DNA from: Nguyenibacter vanlangensis
GTDB lineage: Bacteria; Pseudomonadota; Alphaproteobacteria; Acetobacterales; Acetobacteraceae
Length of the DNA stretch: 64,000 nt
Reading direction: 5' to 3'
Assembly: GCF_038719015.1 (NCBI RefSeq)
Contig: NZ_CP152276.1
Span: forward strand, 568,001-632,000
Part shown: piece after piece, positions 29,888 through 39,725 of the stretch
Layout: every line of letters begins with the position of its first letter
Position numbering within the stretch: the stretch's first letter is position 1
Position numbers and translations under genes: made by a program
Notes under the pieces: generated by a model
What the model saw: the letters and a program-made list of their open reading frames with translations, nothing else
Told to the model about the DNA's origin: nothing
The model's database searches: none

Positions 29888-30814
29888 TCAGGCCGTAGCG
29901 CGTTGCATCAGGACGGCGCGTGGGATGCCCCCGAGATCGGTGCGGATCGCGGCGATGTCAAGGCCCGCTGCGCGCGCGAGGGCGGGCATATCGCGATCCT
30001 GGCCGATTCCGACTTCGAAGATCGCAATTCCGCCGGGGGCCAGCAGCGACGGCAGCAGGAAGGTGAGATGGCGGTAGGCATCGAGTCCGTCCGGTCCGCC
30101 ATCGAGCGCGCGCATGGGTTCGTGATCGCGGACATCGCGCATCAGGCCGGCCAGGTCGCCCCTGGGGATGTAGGGCGGGTTGCTGAAGACGACGTCGAAG
30201 CGCCCCTGGAGCGGCGCGGCCCAGTCGGCGGCGAGCATGGCGCAGCGCCCCGCGAGCCCGGTGCGCCGGGCGTTGCGCGCGGCGAGCGCCGCCGCCGCCG
30301 GGGCGAGGTCCACCCCGACGCCCCAGGCGCCGGGATATTCGCCGAGGGCGGCGAGCAGCAGGCAGCCCGTGCCGGTGCCCAGATCCAGGATGGTGCGCAC
30401 GGCGGCGCGGTCCGGCCGCTGGGCCAGCAGGGCCTCGATCAGCGTTTCGCTGTCGGCGCGGGGGATCAGCGTGGCGGGCGAGGTTTCCAGGTCCAGCGAC
30501 CAGAATCCGGCATGGCCGGTGATGTAGGCCATGGGTTCATGCGCCACGCGGCGGGCGAGCGCCGCGCCGAAGGCCGCATGCTCGGCGGCGTCGAGCGCGC
30601 CCCGCGCCAGCAGGCCGGCCAGGTCGGTGCCCAGGACATGGGCCATGAGCAGCCGGGCCTCGCGCCGGGGGGTGTCGATCCCTGCCCCGGCCAGCCGCGT
30701 GGTGGCTTCGGCCAGCACCGTGGGAAGCGCCAAAGACGATAGCGACTGGGACGATTCGGCCGGTGTCGCGGGTGCTTCAGGCGATGCGGGCGATGCCGGA
30801 TCGTTGATCTTCAT
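29888..30814 (-). CDS. prmC: Peptide chain release factor N5-glutamine methyltransferase
   Basis: Methylates the GGQ glutamine of release factors; the target gene prfA is just upstream. 308 residues with an N-terminal helical domain (about 30-100), the SAM loop ILDLGTGTGCLLLA and the catalytic NPPYI. The first ~30 residues are a low-complexity Ala/Ser/Pro extension, so the start may be internal. Normally prmC follows prfA directly, but here a divergent gene and a cluster of inverted repeats stand between them. Confidence 0.94.
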   Translation of the reverse strand: MKINDPASPASPEAPATPAESSQSLSSLALPTVLAEATTRLAGAGIDTPRREARLLMAHVLGTDLAGLLARGALDAAEHAAFGAALARRVAHEPMAYITGHAGFWSLDLETSPATLIPRADSETLIEALLAQRPDRAAVRTILDLGTGTGCLLLAALGEYPGAWGVGVDLAPAAAALAARNARRTGLAGRCAMLAADWAAPLQGRFDVVFSNPPYIPRGDLAGLMRDVRDHEPMRALDGGPDGLDAYRHLTFLLPSLLAPGGIAIFEVGIGQDRDMPALARAAGLDIAAIRTDLGGIPRAVLMQRATA

Positions 30815-30844
30815 GTCAGGGGCGATCCGTCCTAAGCTGCCTGC

Positions 30845-31330
30845 ATGAATCGTATGAGCGGGTCATCGGGAATCCTTGCAGTTCAGGGGGCGATTCTTGG
30901 CGCGGTCACGGCGGGTTGCGCCATCCTGGCGCCGATGAAGCCGGCCCTGGCCGGGTCCTTTACCGTGGTCGACGGACGGGCGGCGACCGAGATTTCGGAA
31001 ATATCGCGTTTCTATATCGACGACCAACTGGCGGCCACCATCCGGCTGGATGCCGGGACCCCGCAGCGCATCGTGCGGATCGAGACCCCGGCGGGACGGC
31101 TGAACCACAGCTATGTCCTGTGCGGCGAGATTACCATACGCATGCCCGACGGGCATACCGAGACGCACGAGGTCAATGGCGAAGGGGTGCTGCATCATCC
31201 CGACGGGCAGGTGCTGAACGCGCTGGGCACGCGGAACTTTACCGAATTCTATCTGGCCGATCCGGATGACCCGTCGGTGGTGGAGCGCCGTCCGGGCCGC
31301 GCCGGCCTGTGCGCCGCGCCGACCTCGTAG
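30845..31330 (+). CDS. Exported protein of unknown function
   Basis: 161 residues with a signal peptide (hydrophobic ILAVQGAILGAVTAGCAIL, probable cleavage after PALA near residue 36). The mature part is about 125 residues, rich in beta-prone sequence (DGRAATEISEISRFYIDD, RIVRIETPAGRLNHSYVLCG, HHPDGQVLNALG), with two Cys that could pair. I recognise no family. It lies on the opposite strand between prfA and prmC, 31 bases from the prmC start, followed by the inverted-repeat cluster. The ribosome binding site is weak; an ATG three codons in is possible. Confidence 0.6.
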   Translation: MNRMSGSSGILAVQGAILGAVTAGCAILAPMKPALAGSFTVVDGRAATEISEISRFYIDDQLAATIRLDAGTPQRIVRIETPAGRLNHSYVLCGEITIRMPDGHTETHEVNGEGVLHHPDGQVLNALGTRNFTEFYLADPDDPSVVERRPGRAGLCAAPTS

Positions 31331-31331
31331 C

Positions 31332-31368
31332 CTGGAGCGTGATTCCGCCTCATCAGGATCTGCTCCAG
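31332..31368. repeat. Inverted repeat 1 of the prfA-side cluster
   Basis: CTGGAGC and GCTCCAG, 7-bp arms 23 bases apart, directly after the exported-protein gene. First of four consecutive inverted repeats filling the 150 bases before prfA. Confidence 0.6.
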
Positions 31369-31374
31369 TGTCCT

Positions 31375-31406
31375 GATTCCGAAATTCGCAAGCGAATTTC
31401 GGAATC
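31375..31406. repeat. Inverted repeat 2: 15-bp perfect arms
   Basis: GATTCCGAAATTCGC and GCGAATTTCGGAATC separated by AA. Much richer in A+T than its surroundings. It can act as a hairpin terminator-like structure on either strand, but has no T-run. Confidence 0.85.
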
Positions 31407-31409
31407 GAA

Positions 31410-31439
31410 AGGCCACTAGAATCAATATCTTAGTGGCCT
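31410..31439. repeat. Inverted repeat 3: 9-bp perfect arms
   Basis: AGGCCACTA and TAGTGGCCT with a 12-base loop, three bases after inverted repeat 2. Confidence 0.8.
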
Positions 31440-31445
31440 GCTGAT

Positions 31446-31473
31446 CCGAGAAATTCTCATGAGAATTTCTCGG
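31446..31473. repeat. Inverted repeat 4: 28-bp perfect palindrome
   Basis: CCGAGAAATTCTCA is followed at once by its exact complement, ending 8 bases before the prfA stop. The four inverted repeats together look like a mobile intergenic repeat (REP/BIME-like) unit rather than a simple terminator. Confidence 0.85.
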
Positions 31474-31481
31474 GCCGGACA

Positions 31482-32552
<1,071 letters not shown>

Positions 32553-32566
32553 GGCGCGCGTTCCCG

Positions 32567-33814
32567 TCAGCCGTCCCGCCCGGCCAGGTAGGGCGCGACG
32601 GCGTCCAGGGCGAGTTCGGCCTGGGTGCCGTCATCGAGCGCCTTGACCTGCGCCACGCCGCGCGCGACCTCGTCCTCGCCGATCAGGATGGCATGGGTGG
32701 CGCCGATGCGGTTGGCGCGTTCCATCCGCCGCTTGGCGTTGCCGCGATAGGCGATTTCGGCCCGGACGCCCCGGGCGCGCAGGGATTGCAGCAGCAGCAG
32801 CGCGGTGGCCGACGCGCCCTCGCCCAACGGGACCACCGCGACGGGGCGCGGTGCCGCCGGGGTGGCGTCCAGCAGCATGGCGAGCCGTTCGATGCCGCCC
32901 GCCCAGCCGATGGCCGGGGTGCGCGGGCCGCCCATTTCGGCCACCAGCCCGTCATAGCGGCCGCCGGCCAGCACGGTGCCCTGGGCCCCGAGACGCTCGG
33001 TGACGAATTCGAAGGCGGTGTGGCCGTAATAATCGAGGCCGCGCACGATGCCCGGATTCTCGCGGAAGGGCACGCCCAGCACGTCCAGCGCGGAGCGCAG
33101 CCCGTCCCAGAAGGCGCGGGCGGATTCGGTCAGGTAGGCGCCGATCCGCGGCGCGTCGGCGACCAGGGCGCGGTCCTGCGGCGCCTTGCTGTCGAGGATG
33201 CGCAGCGGGTTGCGTTCGAGCCGGGCCAGGCTGTCCTCGGACAACTGGTCGCGCAGGTCGGTGAAATAGGCGATGAGGGCGGCCCGCCAGGCGGCGCGGC
33301 TTTCGGCGTCGCCCAGCGTGTTGAGTTCCAGCACCGTGTCGCCGGCGATGCCCAGGGCGGCGAGGATGTCGCGGCCCATGGCGATCGTCTCGGCGTCCGC
33401 CAGGGGTTCGGCGGCGCCGATCAGCTCCGCGCCGACCTGGTGGAACTGGCGGTAGCGCCCCTTCTGCGGCCGTTCGTAGCGGAACATCGGGCCGGCATAG
33501 AACACTTTCTGCGGCAGGGACTGGGTCAGGCCGTTGGTGACCAGGGCACGGCAGATGGCGGCGGTGCCCTCGGGCCGCAGGGTGAGCGATTCGCCGCCGC
33601 GGTCCTCGAAGGTGTACATCTCCTTCGACACCACGTCGGAGGTGTCGCCCAGCGAGCGGGAGAAGACGCGCGTATCCTCGAAGATCGGGGTCGTCCATTC
33701 GTCGAACCCGTACAGCCCGGCGATCCGGCGCGCGGTCTGGACCACATGGGCGTGGCGAAGCTGGGCCTCGCCGATCAGGTCATGGGTGCCACGGACGGGT
33801 TGCAAGCTGCTCAC
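32567..33814 (-). CDS. hisS: Histidyl-tRNA synthetase
   Basis: Charges tRNA-His. 415 residues beginning with a GTG codon ([12 protein letters not shown]). Class II features are motif 2 [16 protein letters not shown], the histidine-specific [14 protein letters not shown] and motif 3 around [12 protein letters not shown]; the anticodon-binding domain is the last ~95 residues. The position between ispG and prfA is common in alphaproteobacteria. Confidence 0.96.
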   Translation of the reverse strand: MSSLQPVRGTHDLIGEAQLRHAHVVQTARRIAGLYGFDEWTTPIFEDTRVFSRSLGDTSDVVSKEMYTFEDRGGESLTLRPEGTAAICRALVTNGLTQSLPQKVFYAGPMFRYERPQKGRYRQFHQVGAELIGAAEPLADAETIAMGRDILAALGIAGDTVLELNTLGDAESRAAWRAALIAYFTDLRDQLSEDSLARLERNPLRILDSKAPQDRALVADAPRIGAYLTESARAFWDGLRSALDVLGVPFRENPGIVRGLDYYGHTAFEFVTERLGAQGTVLAGGRYDGLVAEMGGPRTPAIGWAGGIERLAMLLDATPAAPRPVAVVPLGEGASATALLLLQSLRARGVRAEIAYRGNAKRRMERANRIGATHAILIGEDEVARGVAQVKALDDGTQAELALDAVAPYLAGRDG

Positions 33815-33941
33815 GGAGACGAGATTCCTGAATCTGGGCCTGAATTCGGGTGCCCCCGAATTGGCATGGCCGGGGCGGACGGCGCCGCGCCCGGGACCGC
33901 GAGCGGTACCGGGATGCGGCGAAGGGCGAGCGGGTTCGGCC

Positions 33942-35090
33942 CTATCGGGCCGGGGCCAGGGCGGATTCGGCCTCGGCCTTGGCGGCCTCTTCCTCGGCGC
34001 GGATCAGCTCGGCCTTCTGCTCGACCAGGTCGACGATATGGTCGATCATCGAGTCGGCGGCAATGGTGTGGTCCTGCCGGCCGGCGGAATAGACCATGTG
34101 GCGGCCCGAACCGCCGCCGGTCAGCCCGATATCGGTCATCAGCGCCTCGCCGGGGCCGTTGACGACGCAGCCGATGATCGACAGGGTCAGCGGAGTCTGG
34201 ATATGAGCCAGGCGTTCTTCCAGCGTCTGGACGGTCTGGATCACGTTGAAGCCCTGGCGCGCGCAGGACGGGCAGGAGATGATCTTGACCCCGCGATGGC
34301 GCAGGCCCAGCGATTTGAGGATGTCCCAGCCGACCAGCACTTCTTCCTCGGGCTCGGCCGAGAGGGAGACGCGCATCGTGTCGCCCACGCCGGCCCACAG
34401 CAGGTTGCCCAGGCCGATCGAGGATTTGACGGTGCCGGCGCGCTTGGACCCGGCCTCGGTGATGCCGATATGCAGCGGGTGGTCGCAGATTTCGGCCAGT
34501 TGCTGGTAAGCGGCGACGGCGAGGAAGACGTCGGAGGCCTTCACGCTGATCTTGAATTCGTGGAAATCGTGATCCTGCAGGATTTTGGCGTGTTCGAGGG
34601 CGCTTTCGACCAGCGCGTCGGGGTTGGGCTCGCCGTATTTTTCCAGCAGGTGCCGTTCCAGCGAGCCGGCATTCACGCCGATGCGGATCGAGCAATTATG
34701 GTCTTTGGCGGCGTTCACGACCTCACGCACGCGTTCGGCGCTGCCGATATTGCCGGGATTGATGCGCAGGCAGGCGGCGCCGGCCTGGGCGGCCTCGATC
34801 GCCCGCTTGTAGTGGAAATGGATGTCGGCGACGATCGGCACGTTGACCTCGCGCACGATCTCGGCCAGGGCGGCGGTGCTTTCCTCGTCGGGGCAGGAGA
34901 CGCGGACGATGTCGACGCCGGCCAGTTCGGCGCGGCGGATCTGCGCGATGGTCGCCGCCGCGTCCGTGGTCAGGGTGTTGGTCATGGTCTGCACCGAGAT
35001 GGGCGCGTCGCCGCCGACCGGAACCTTGCCGACATGGATCTGCCGCGACTTGCGGCGTTCGATATATTGGTACGGACGATAGCTGCTCAT
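33942..35090 (-). CDS. ispG: 4-hydroxy-3-methylbut-2-en-1-yl diphosphate synthase (flavodoxin)
   Basis: Iron-sulfur enzyme of the MEP isoprenoid pathway. 382 residues from the ATG at 35090, which has GGAGGG 6 bases upstream; the longer frame starts inside the promoter region. Cluster Cys residues are seen in [10 protein letters not shown] and [10 protein letters not shown]. The product begins [21 protein letters not shown]. It lies 114 bases downstream of rodZ and 127 bases upstream of hisS. Confidence 0.96.
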   Translation of the reverse strand: MSSYRPYQYIERRKSRQIHVGKVPVGGDAPISVQTMTNTLTTDAAATIAQIRRAELAGVDIVRVSCPDEESTAALAEIVREVNVPIVADIHFHYKRAIEAAQAGAACLRINPGNIGSAERVREVVNAAKDHNCSIRIGVNAGSLERHLLEKYGEPNPDALVESALEHAKILQDHDFHEFKISVKASDVFLAVAAYQQLAEICDHPLHIGITEAGSKRAGTVKSSIGLGNLLWAGVGDTMRVSLSAEPEEEVLVGWDILKSLGLRHRGVKIISCPSCARQGFNVIQTVQTLEERLAHIQTPLTLSIIGCVVNGPGEALMTDIGLTGGGSGRHMVYSAGRQDHTIAADSMIDHIVDLVEQKAELIRAEEEAAKAEAESALAPAR

Positions 35091-35204
35091 GGTCTGCCCT
35101 CCGGATGAGGCTGATAACACGGTTCTATCCGACGGCCTGACGGATGGCCGCATACCCGTTTGGTGCTTCCTGCCAAAAAGCGGCGGGTTTGGCCAGAGTA
35201 GTCG

Positions 35205-36362
35205 CTAATGCGGGATGGTCGCCGGCGGGGTGGTGGCAGTGGCGGCTGTTGGCGCGCCGGCTGTCGGGTCGCCGGCCGGCGCGGGCGCGGCGATGCTGCC
35301 GTTGCGGATGGCGTCGGGCGAGAGGACGAGATTGTGCCGCACCGCGCCGGGGCGGCCCAGCGGCGGCGTGGTGATTCCGTCCATGGTCAGGACCAGGCCG
35401 CCGGCATTGCCGACGGTCAGCAGGACGTTCGCCTTGTCCGGCGGGATCGACCAACTGTCGCCCGGCTGGAGGACATGTTCGTAGAGGACAGGGCCGGCCG
35501 CCTGCCGCAGGCGGACCCAGGTGCGGGCCGTGGCGGTGAGCGTGATCTGGCCGGGCACGGGCGGCGGCGCGAGGCTCGGTCCGGCGAGGTCGGGGCCAGG
35601 TATTGTGGTGGGCGTTGTAGTGGGCGTTGCGGCGGTTGGCGGGGCGGGCGTGGCTGCGTCGGTGGCGCCGGGCGCCGGCGTGGCCGGTATCGCGGGTGCG
35701 GGCTGGACGGGCGTGGGCAAGGCGGGCGGCGGGGATGGCTGCGCGGCGGGCGTGGCCGGCGCGGCGGGCATGTCGTCGGCGGTGATCGCGGATTTCTCGG
35801 CGCTGGACAGCGGCTGCGGCGGGGCGGTGGGCCGTTCCGGCGGCAGGACGGAGGCGACCTGCGGGGAGGTCGTCCCCTGGCGGACCAGGCCGGGAATGGC
35901 CGATGACACGGACGGGACGGGCTGCGGCGGCGGCTGGACGTCCGTCATGCGGTACCAGCCGATATAGGCGATGACGATCACCACCCCGCCGAGCAGCGCC
36001 ATGACGCCGGCGGGCATGGTGCGTTCGGGCACCGGTTCGGGAAAGGAGAGTTCGGGCTTGGTGTCGATGCTGCCCCTGGTCTCGGACTTGAAGCGGGCGG
36101 CCAGGGATTCGGCGTCCAGGCCCAATGCCTGGGCGTAGGTGCGCAGGAAGCCGATCGCGTAGACATTGCCCGGCAGGTCCTGGACGCGGCCCTCCTCCAG
36201 CGCTTCGAGGGTCGGCAGGCGGATGCGCAGCCAGGTGGCGACGTCCGGCAGCGCCCAGCCGAGCTGTTCGCGGCGGGCGCGCAGGGTGGGGCCGACGCCG
36301 CCGGGCGGTTCGGCCGGGCGGGACGCGCCGGCCGGGGATGAGGCGGCGGCGCCCTCGCTCAC
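35205..36362 (-). CDS. rodZ: RodZ-like cytoskeletal helix-turn-helix membrane protein
   Basis: 385 residues. An N-terminal HTH_25 domain (about 25-95: LRARREQLGWALPDVATWL, then LEALEEGRVQDLPG) is followed by one membrane helix (about 117-136), a long Pro/Ala/Thr-rich periplasmic linker (about 140-290) and a C-terminal DUF4115 domain (LTATARTWVRLR to the C terminus). This is the RodZ layout; RodZ links MreB to the elongation machinery. It overlaps the nitronate monooxygenase gene by ATGA and precedes ispG, as in other alphaproteobacteria. Confidence 0.85.
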   Translation of the reverse strand: MSEGAAASSPAGASRPAEPPGGVGPTLRARREQLGWALPDVATWLRIRLPTLEALEEGRVQDLPGNVYAIGFLRTYAQALGLDAESLAARFKSETRGSIDTKPELSFPEPVPERTMPAGVMALLGGVVIVIAYIGWYRMTDVQPPPQPVPSVSSAIPGLVRQGTTSPQVASVLPPERPTAPPQPLSSAEKSAITADDMPAAPATPAAQPSPPPALPTPVQPAPAIPATPAPGATDAATPAPPTAATPTTTPTTIPGPDLAGPSLAPPPVPGQITLTATARTWVRLRQAAGPVLYEHVLQPGDSWSIPPDKANVLLTVGNAGGLVLTMDGITTPPLGRPGAVRHNLVLSPDAIRNGSIAAPAPAGDPTAGAPTAATATTPPATIPH

Positions 36363-37486
36363 ATCTCCTCCGCCGGATTGTCGCGCCGCACCAGCGCGTC
36401 GACGGCCTGTTCGACCAGTTCGGCGATGATGGCGGCGACCGGCTGGACCGCGCTGATCATGCCGACCGATTGTCCGGCCATGACGGAGCCGTTTTCCACG
36501 TCGCCGTCGATGACGGCGCGGCGCAGCGAGCCGGCCCAGAAATGCTCGATCTCGAGCTGGGCTTGCTCTCGCGTGAATTCGCCGTCGAGGAAGCGGCGGA
36601 CCGTTTCGCCCTGGTGGCGCAGGAAGGCGCGGGTGCCCTCGTTGGTCAGGCCGCGGACCGGGATGACGGGGAAGCGTTCGTCGAGCTGGATGGAGGCGAC
36701 CGCGTCGCGCGCGTTGGCGCGGACGAAGGCGGCCTTGAAGCGGTCATGCGCGATGCTTTCGGCCGAGGCGGCGAAGCGGGTGCCGAGCTGCGCGCCGGCC
36801 GCGCCCTGTTCGAGATAGGACAGGATGGCCTCGCCCCGGCCCAGGCCGCCCGCGACGAAGACCGGCACCGAGCGGATGAAGGGCAGCACCTCCTGCGCCA
36901 GGACGGTCAGCGAGACCGGGCCGATATGGCCGCCGGCCTCGGCGCCCTCGATCACCAGGGCGTCCACGCCCATGCGGACCAGGCGCTTGGCCAGGACCAG
37001 CGCCGGGGCGAAGGCGATGGCGCGCGCGCCGCCGTCCTTGATCGCGCGGATCGCCGGACCGGGGGGGATGCCGCCGGCCAGGACGACATGCGTCACCTTC
37101 GCCGCGAGGCAGACGCGGACCAGGTCGTCCAGCCTGGGATGCATGGTGATCAGGTTGACGCCGAAGGGGCGGCTGGTCATCGCCTGGGTGGCGGCGATTT
37201 CCTCGGCCAGGCGGTCGGGTTCCATCGCGCCGCAGGCCAGCACGCCGAACCCGCCGGCATTGGAGATGGCCGAGACCAGGTTGCGTTCGCTGACCCACGA
37301 CATGGCGCCGCCGAGGATGGCATAGCGGCTGCCGAGGAAGCCCGTGCCGGCGGACCAGAGGCGGTCGAGCCGCGCGCGCGCGGCAGAACGAGCAGCAGAA
37401 CGAGCGGTGTCATGCGCGGCGTCATGCGCCGCCGTGTCGTGGGCCTGTTCGTTGCCCTCGGGGGGCGGGGAAAAATCGTCCATCAT
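36359..37486 (-). CDS. Nitronate monooxygenase family protein (2-nitropropane dioxygenase)
   Basis: 375 residues, FMN-dependent TIM-barrel flavoprotein. Conserved segments are GGAMSWVSERNLVSAISNAGGFG, split as GGAMSWVSE and SAISNAGGFGVLA, FGVNLIT, EGAEAGGHIG (active-site His) and VFVAGGLGRGE with QLGTRF. The true substrate is unclear; many members oxidise toxic alkyl nitronates. The first ~35 residues are a low-complexity Ala/His/Asp/Arg tail built from 12-bp tandem duplications, so the functional start may be internal. It lies 2 bases after lysC and overlaps rodZ. Confidence 0.85.
   Translation of the reverse strand: MMDDFSPPPEGNEQAHDTAAHDAAHDTARSAARSAARARLDRLWSAGTGFLGSRYAILGGAMSWVSERNLVSAISNAGGFGVLACGAMEPDRLAEEIAATQAMTSRPFGVNLITMHPRLDDLVRVCLAAKVTHVVLAGGIPPGPAIRAIKDGGARAIAFAPALVLAKRLVRMGVDALVIEGAEAGGHIGPVSLTVLAQEVLPFIRSVPVFVAGGLGRGEAILSYLEQGAAGAQLGTRFAASAESIAHDRFKAAFVRANARDAVASIQLDERFPVIPVRGLTNEGTRAFLRHQGETVRRFLDGEFTREQAQLEIEHFWAGSLRRAVIDGDVENGSVMAGQSVGMISAVQPVAAIIAELVEQAVDALVRRDNPAEEM
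37383..37442. repeat. 12-bp tandem duplications in the N-terminal codons of the nitronate monooxygenase gene
   Basis: GCAGAACGAGCA/GCAGAACGAGCG and GTGTCATGCGCG/GCGTCATGCGCC/GCCGTGTCGTGG follow each other. They encode the repetitive HDTAAHDAAHDTARSAARSA tail in frame. Confidence 0.8.
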
Positions 37487-37488
37487 CG

Positions 37489-38742
37489 TCAGGCCGCGTC
37501 GAGACCGTAGGCGGTGTGCAGGGCGCGCACCGCCAGTTCGGTATATTCCGATGCGATCAGGACGGATACCTTGATCTCGCTGGTCGAGATGACCTGGATG
37601 TTGATGTTGCGATCAGACAGGGTGCGGAACATCGTGTTGGCGACCCCGGCATGCGAGCGCATGCCGACCCCGACCACGCTGATCTTCACGACGTCGTCGT
37701 CGGTGACCAGTTCGCCGTACTGGATCACGCCCTTCGCGGCCTCGAGCGCCTGAATGGCGCGGGCCAGGTCGGTCTTGCCGGTGGTGAAGGTCATGTTGGT
37801 CAGACCGTCGGCCCCCGTGCTCTGCACGATCATGTCCACGTTCACGTTGGCCGCCGTCAGCGGGCCGAAGATCGCCGCCGCGATGCCAGGACGGTCGGGG
37901 ATGCTTCTGACGGACAGCTTGGCTTCGTCGCGCGAGTAGGCGATGCCGGCGACCAGTTCCTTTTCCACGATTTCGTCCTCATCAACCACTAATGAACCGG
38001 GCAGGCTGCCTTCCGCCGGGGCGGGACCGTCGACGAAGCTGGACAGGACCTGCACCCGGACGCGTTCCTTCATCGCCAGTTCGACGCTGCGGGTCTGCAG
38101 CACCTTGGCGCCCACCGACGCCAGTTCGAGCATCTCTTCGTACGTGATCTTATCCAGCTTGCGCGCCCTCGCAACAATGCGGGGGTCGGTGGTGTAGATT
38201 CCGTCGACATCGGTGTAGATGTCGCACCGGTCGGCCTGGATCGCCGCGGCCAGCGCCACGGCCGAGGTGTCCGACCCGCCGCGGCCGAGGGTGGTGACCC
38301 GGCCGTCGGGGCCCAGGCCCTGGAAGCCGGCGATCACCGGCACCTGGCCGGCCTGCATGCGCGCGACCAGGGATTCGCCGTCGATCGACGCGATCCGGGC
38401 CTTGCCGTGCGCGCCGTCGGTGCGTAGCGGGACCTGCCAGCCGTGCCAGGAGCGCGCCTCGACGCCCAGCGTCTGCAGCGCGATGGCCAGCAGGCCGCTG
38501 GTGACCTGTTCGCCGGTGGCGACGACCGCGTCATATTCGCGCGCATCGTGCAGCGGGGACAGGGATTGGCAGTAGCCGACCAGGCGGTTGGTGACGCCGG
38601 ACATGGCGGAGACGACCACCGCGACCTCGCACCCCGCGGCGACCTGCTTGTGGACTTTTTCGGCCACCGCGCGAATCCGGTCGAGATCGGCCACCGAGGT
38701 GCCGCCGAATTTCATGACGATCCGCGGGACGGTACGAGGCAT
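37489..38742 (-). CDS. lysC: Aspartate kinase
   Basis: First step of the lysine/threonine/methionine branch. 417 residues from the ATG at 38742 ([20 protein letters not shown]). The kinase domain has [22 protein letters not shown] and [14 protein letters not shown]; two ACT domains fill the last ~150 residues ([16 protein letters not shown] and [16 protein letters not shown]), so allosteric control by end products is expected. It is divergent from ubiG, as in many alphaproteobacteria, with 170 bases between. Confidence 0.96.
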   Translation of the reverse strand: MPRTVPRIVMKFGGTSVADLDRIRAVAEKVHKQVAAGCEVAVVVSAMSGVTNRLVGYCQSLSPLHDAREYDAVVATGEQVTSGLLAIALQTLGVEARSWHGWQVPLRTDGAHGKARIASIDGESLVARMQAGQVPVIAGFQGLGPDGRVTTLGRGGSDTSAVALAAAIQADRCDIYTDVDGIYTTDPRIVARARKLDKITYEEMLELASVGAKVLQTRSVELAMKERVRVQVLSSFVDGPAPAEGSLPGSLVVDEDEIVEKELVAGIAYSRDEAKLSVRSIPDRPGIAAAIFGPLTAANVNVDMIVQSTGADGLTNMTFTTGKTDLARAIQALEAAKGVIQYGELVTDDDVVKISVVGVGMRSHAGVANTMFRTLSDRNINIQVISTSEIKVSVLIASEYTELAVRALHTAYGLDAA

Positions 38743-38912
38743 GGACAAGGCTCTCCAGTTCGGCGCCCAATTCGGTGGGATGGGCCGTTCCAGCCCGTCG
38801 GAACCGCCCGGAGCGGCCGAGGGGGCATTGCGGTTATCCGCAAGGCGCGTCACATACCCTTCCACCGTTGCGCCGTCCAGCGGGAGATGGCGCGCGCACA
38901 GGTGGGGGAACC

Positions 38913-39683
38913 ATGCAGGTCAATGATACGTCCCGGCACGCCATGCCGGGCGCCGATGCTGTTTCCGACTCGGTGGCGCCGGATGAGATCGCGCGGTTCA
39001 GCGCGCTGGCCGATCGGTGGTGGGACCCGTCGGGGCCGATGCGGCCGCTGCATGCGATGAACGGGCTGCGCCTGGACTGGACGCGCCGCCACCTGCCCGC
39101 CCCGCTGGGCGCCGGCGGGCGGCGCGCGCGGGTCCTGGATGTGGGGTGCGGCGCCGGCCTGGCCAGCGAGGGGCTGGCGCGCATGGGGTACGACGTGCTG
39201 GGCCTGGACGCGTCCGAGGCCGCCATCGCGGCGGCGCGGCGGCACCTGGACGCGCATCCTCTGCCCCCGGATGGCGGCATGCTGGCCTATCGCGCCGGGA
39301 GCGCCGAGGCGCTGCTGGCCGAGGGGGCGCGCTTCGATGCGATTACCGCGCTGGAGGTGATCGAGCACGTGACCGATCCGGCCGCGTTCCTGAGGCTGCT
39401 GGCCGGGATGGTTGCGCCGGGCGGGAGGATCGTCGTCTCGACCCTGAACCGGACCTGGCGGTCGCTGGCGACGGCCAAGATCGGGGCGGAATACGTGCTG
39501 CGCCTGTTGCCGGCGGGCACGCATGAATGGCGGAAATTCATCACCCCCGCCGAGCTGGGTACGTTCGCGGGCCAGGCCGGGCTGCGCGTGTCGGACACGG
39601 CCGGCATGGTCCCGGGCATCGGCGGATGGCGCGAGAGCCGGGACCTGTCGGTGAATTATATCGCCTGCCTGGCGGCGCCCTGA
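38913..39683 (+). CDS. ubiG: Bifunctional ubiquinone biosynthesis O-methyltransferase UbiG
   Basis: Both O-methylations of ubiquinone synthesis. 256 residues from the ATG at 38913, with GGGGG shortly upstream. Typical are [19 protein letters not shown], the SAM loop [19 protein letters not shown] and [11 protein letters not shown], then [14 protein letters not shown] ~15-residue N-terminal extension precedes the conserved part. It ends convergently with the lactonase gene, with a hairpin between. Confidence 0.95.
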   Translation: MQVNDTSRHAMPGADAVSDSVAPDEIARFSALADRWWDPSGPMRPLHAMNGLRLDWTRRHLPAPLGAGGRRARVLDVGCGAGLASEGLARMGYDVLGLDASEAAIAAARRHLDAHPLPPDGGMLAYRAGSAEALLAEGARFDAITALEVIEHVTDPAAFLRLLAGMVAPGGRIVVSTLNRTWRSLATAKIGAEYVLRLLPAGTHEWRKFITPAELGTFAGQAGLRVSDTAGMVPGIGGWRESRDLSVNYIACLAAP

Positions 39684-39694
39684 ACGGCCCCCCT

Positions 39695-39714
39695 GCCCCG
39701 GCTGGAGCCGGGGC
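39695..39714. terminator. Hairpin between convergent ubiG and lactonase genes
   Basis: GCCCCGGC and GCCGGGGC with loop TGGA. No T-run, so a weak or Rho-assisted terminator at most. Confidence 0.45.
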
Positions 39715-39725
39715 ATGGGAGCGGC

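Noticed and set aside
30845-31473. Insertion sequence between prfA and prmC
   Set aside because: The encoded protein is a secreted one without transposase features, and there are no matching terminal inverted repeats around the gene.
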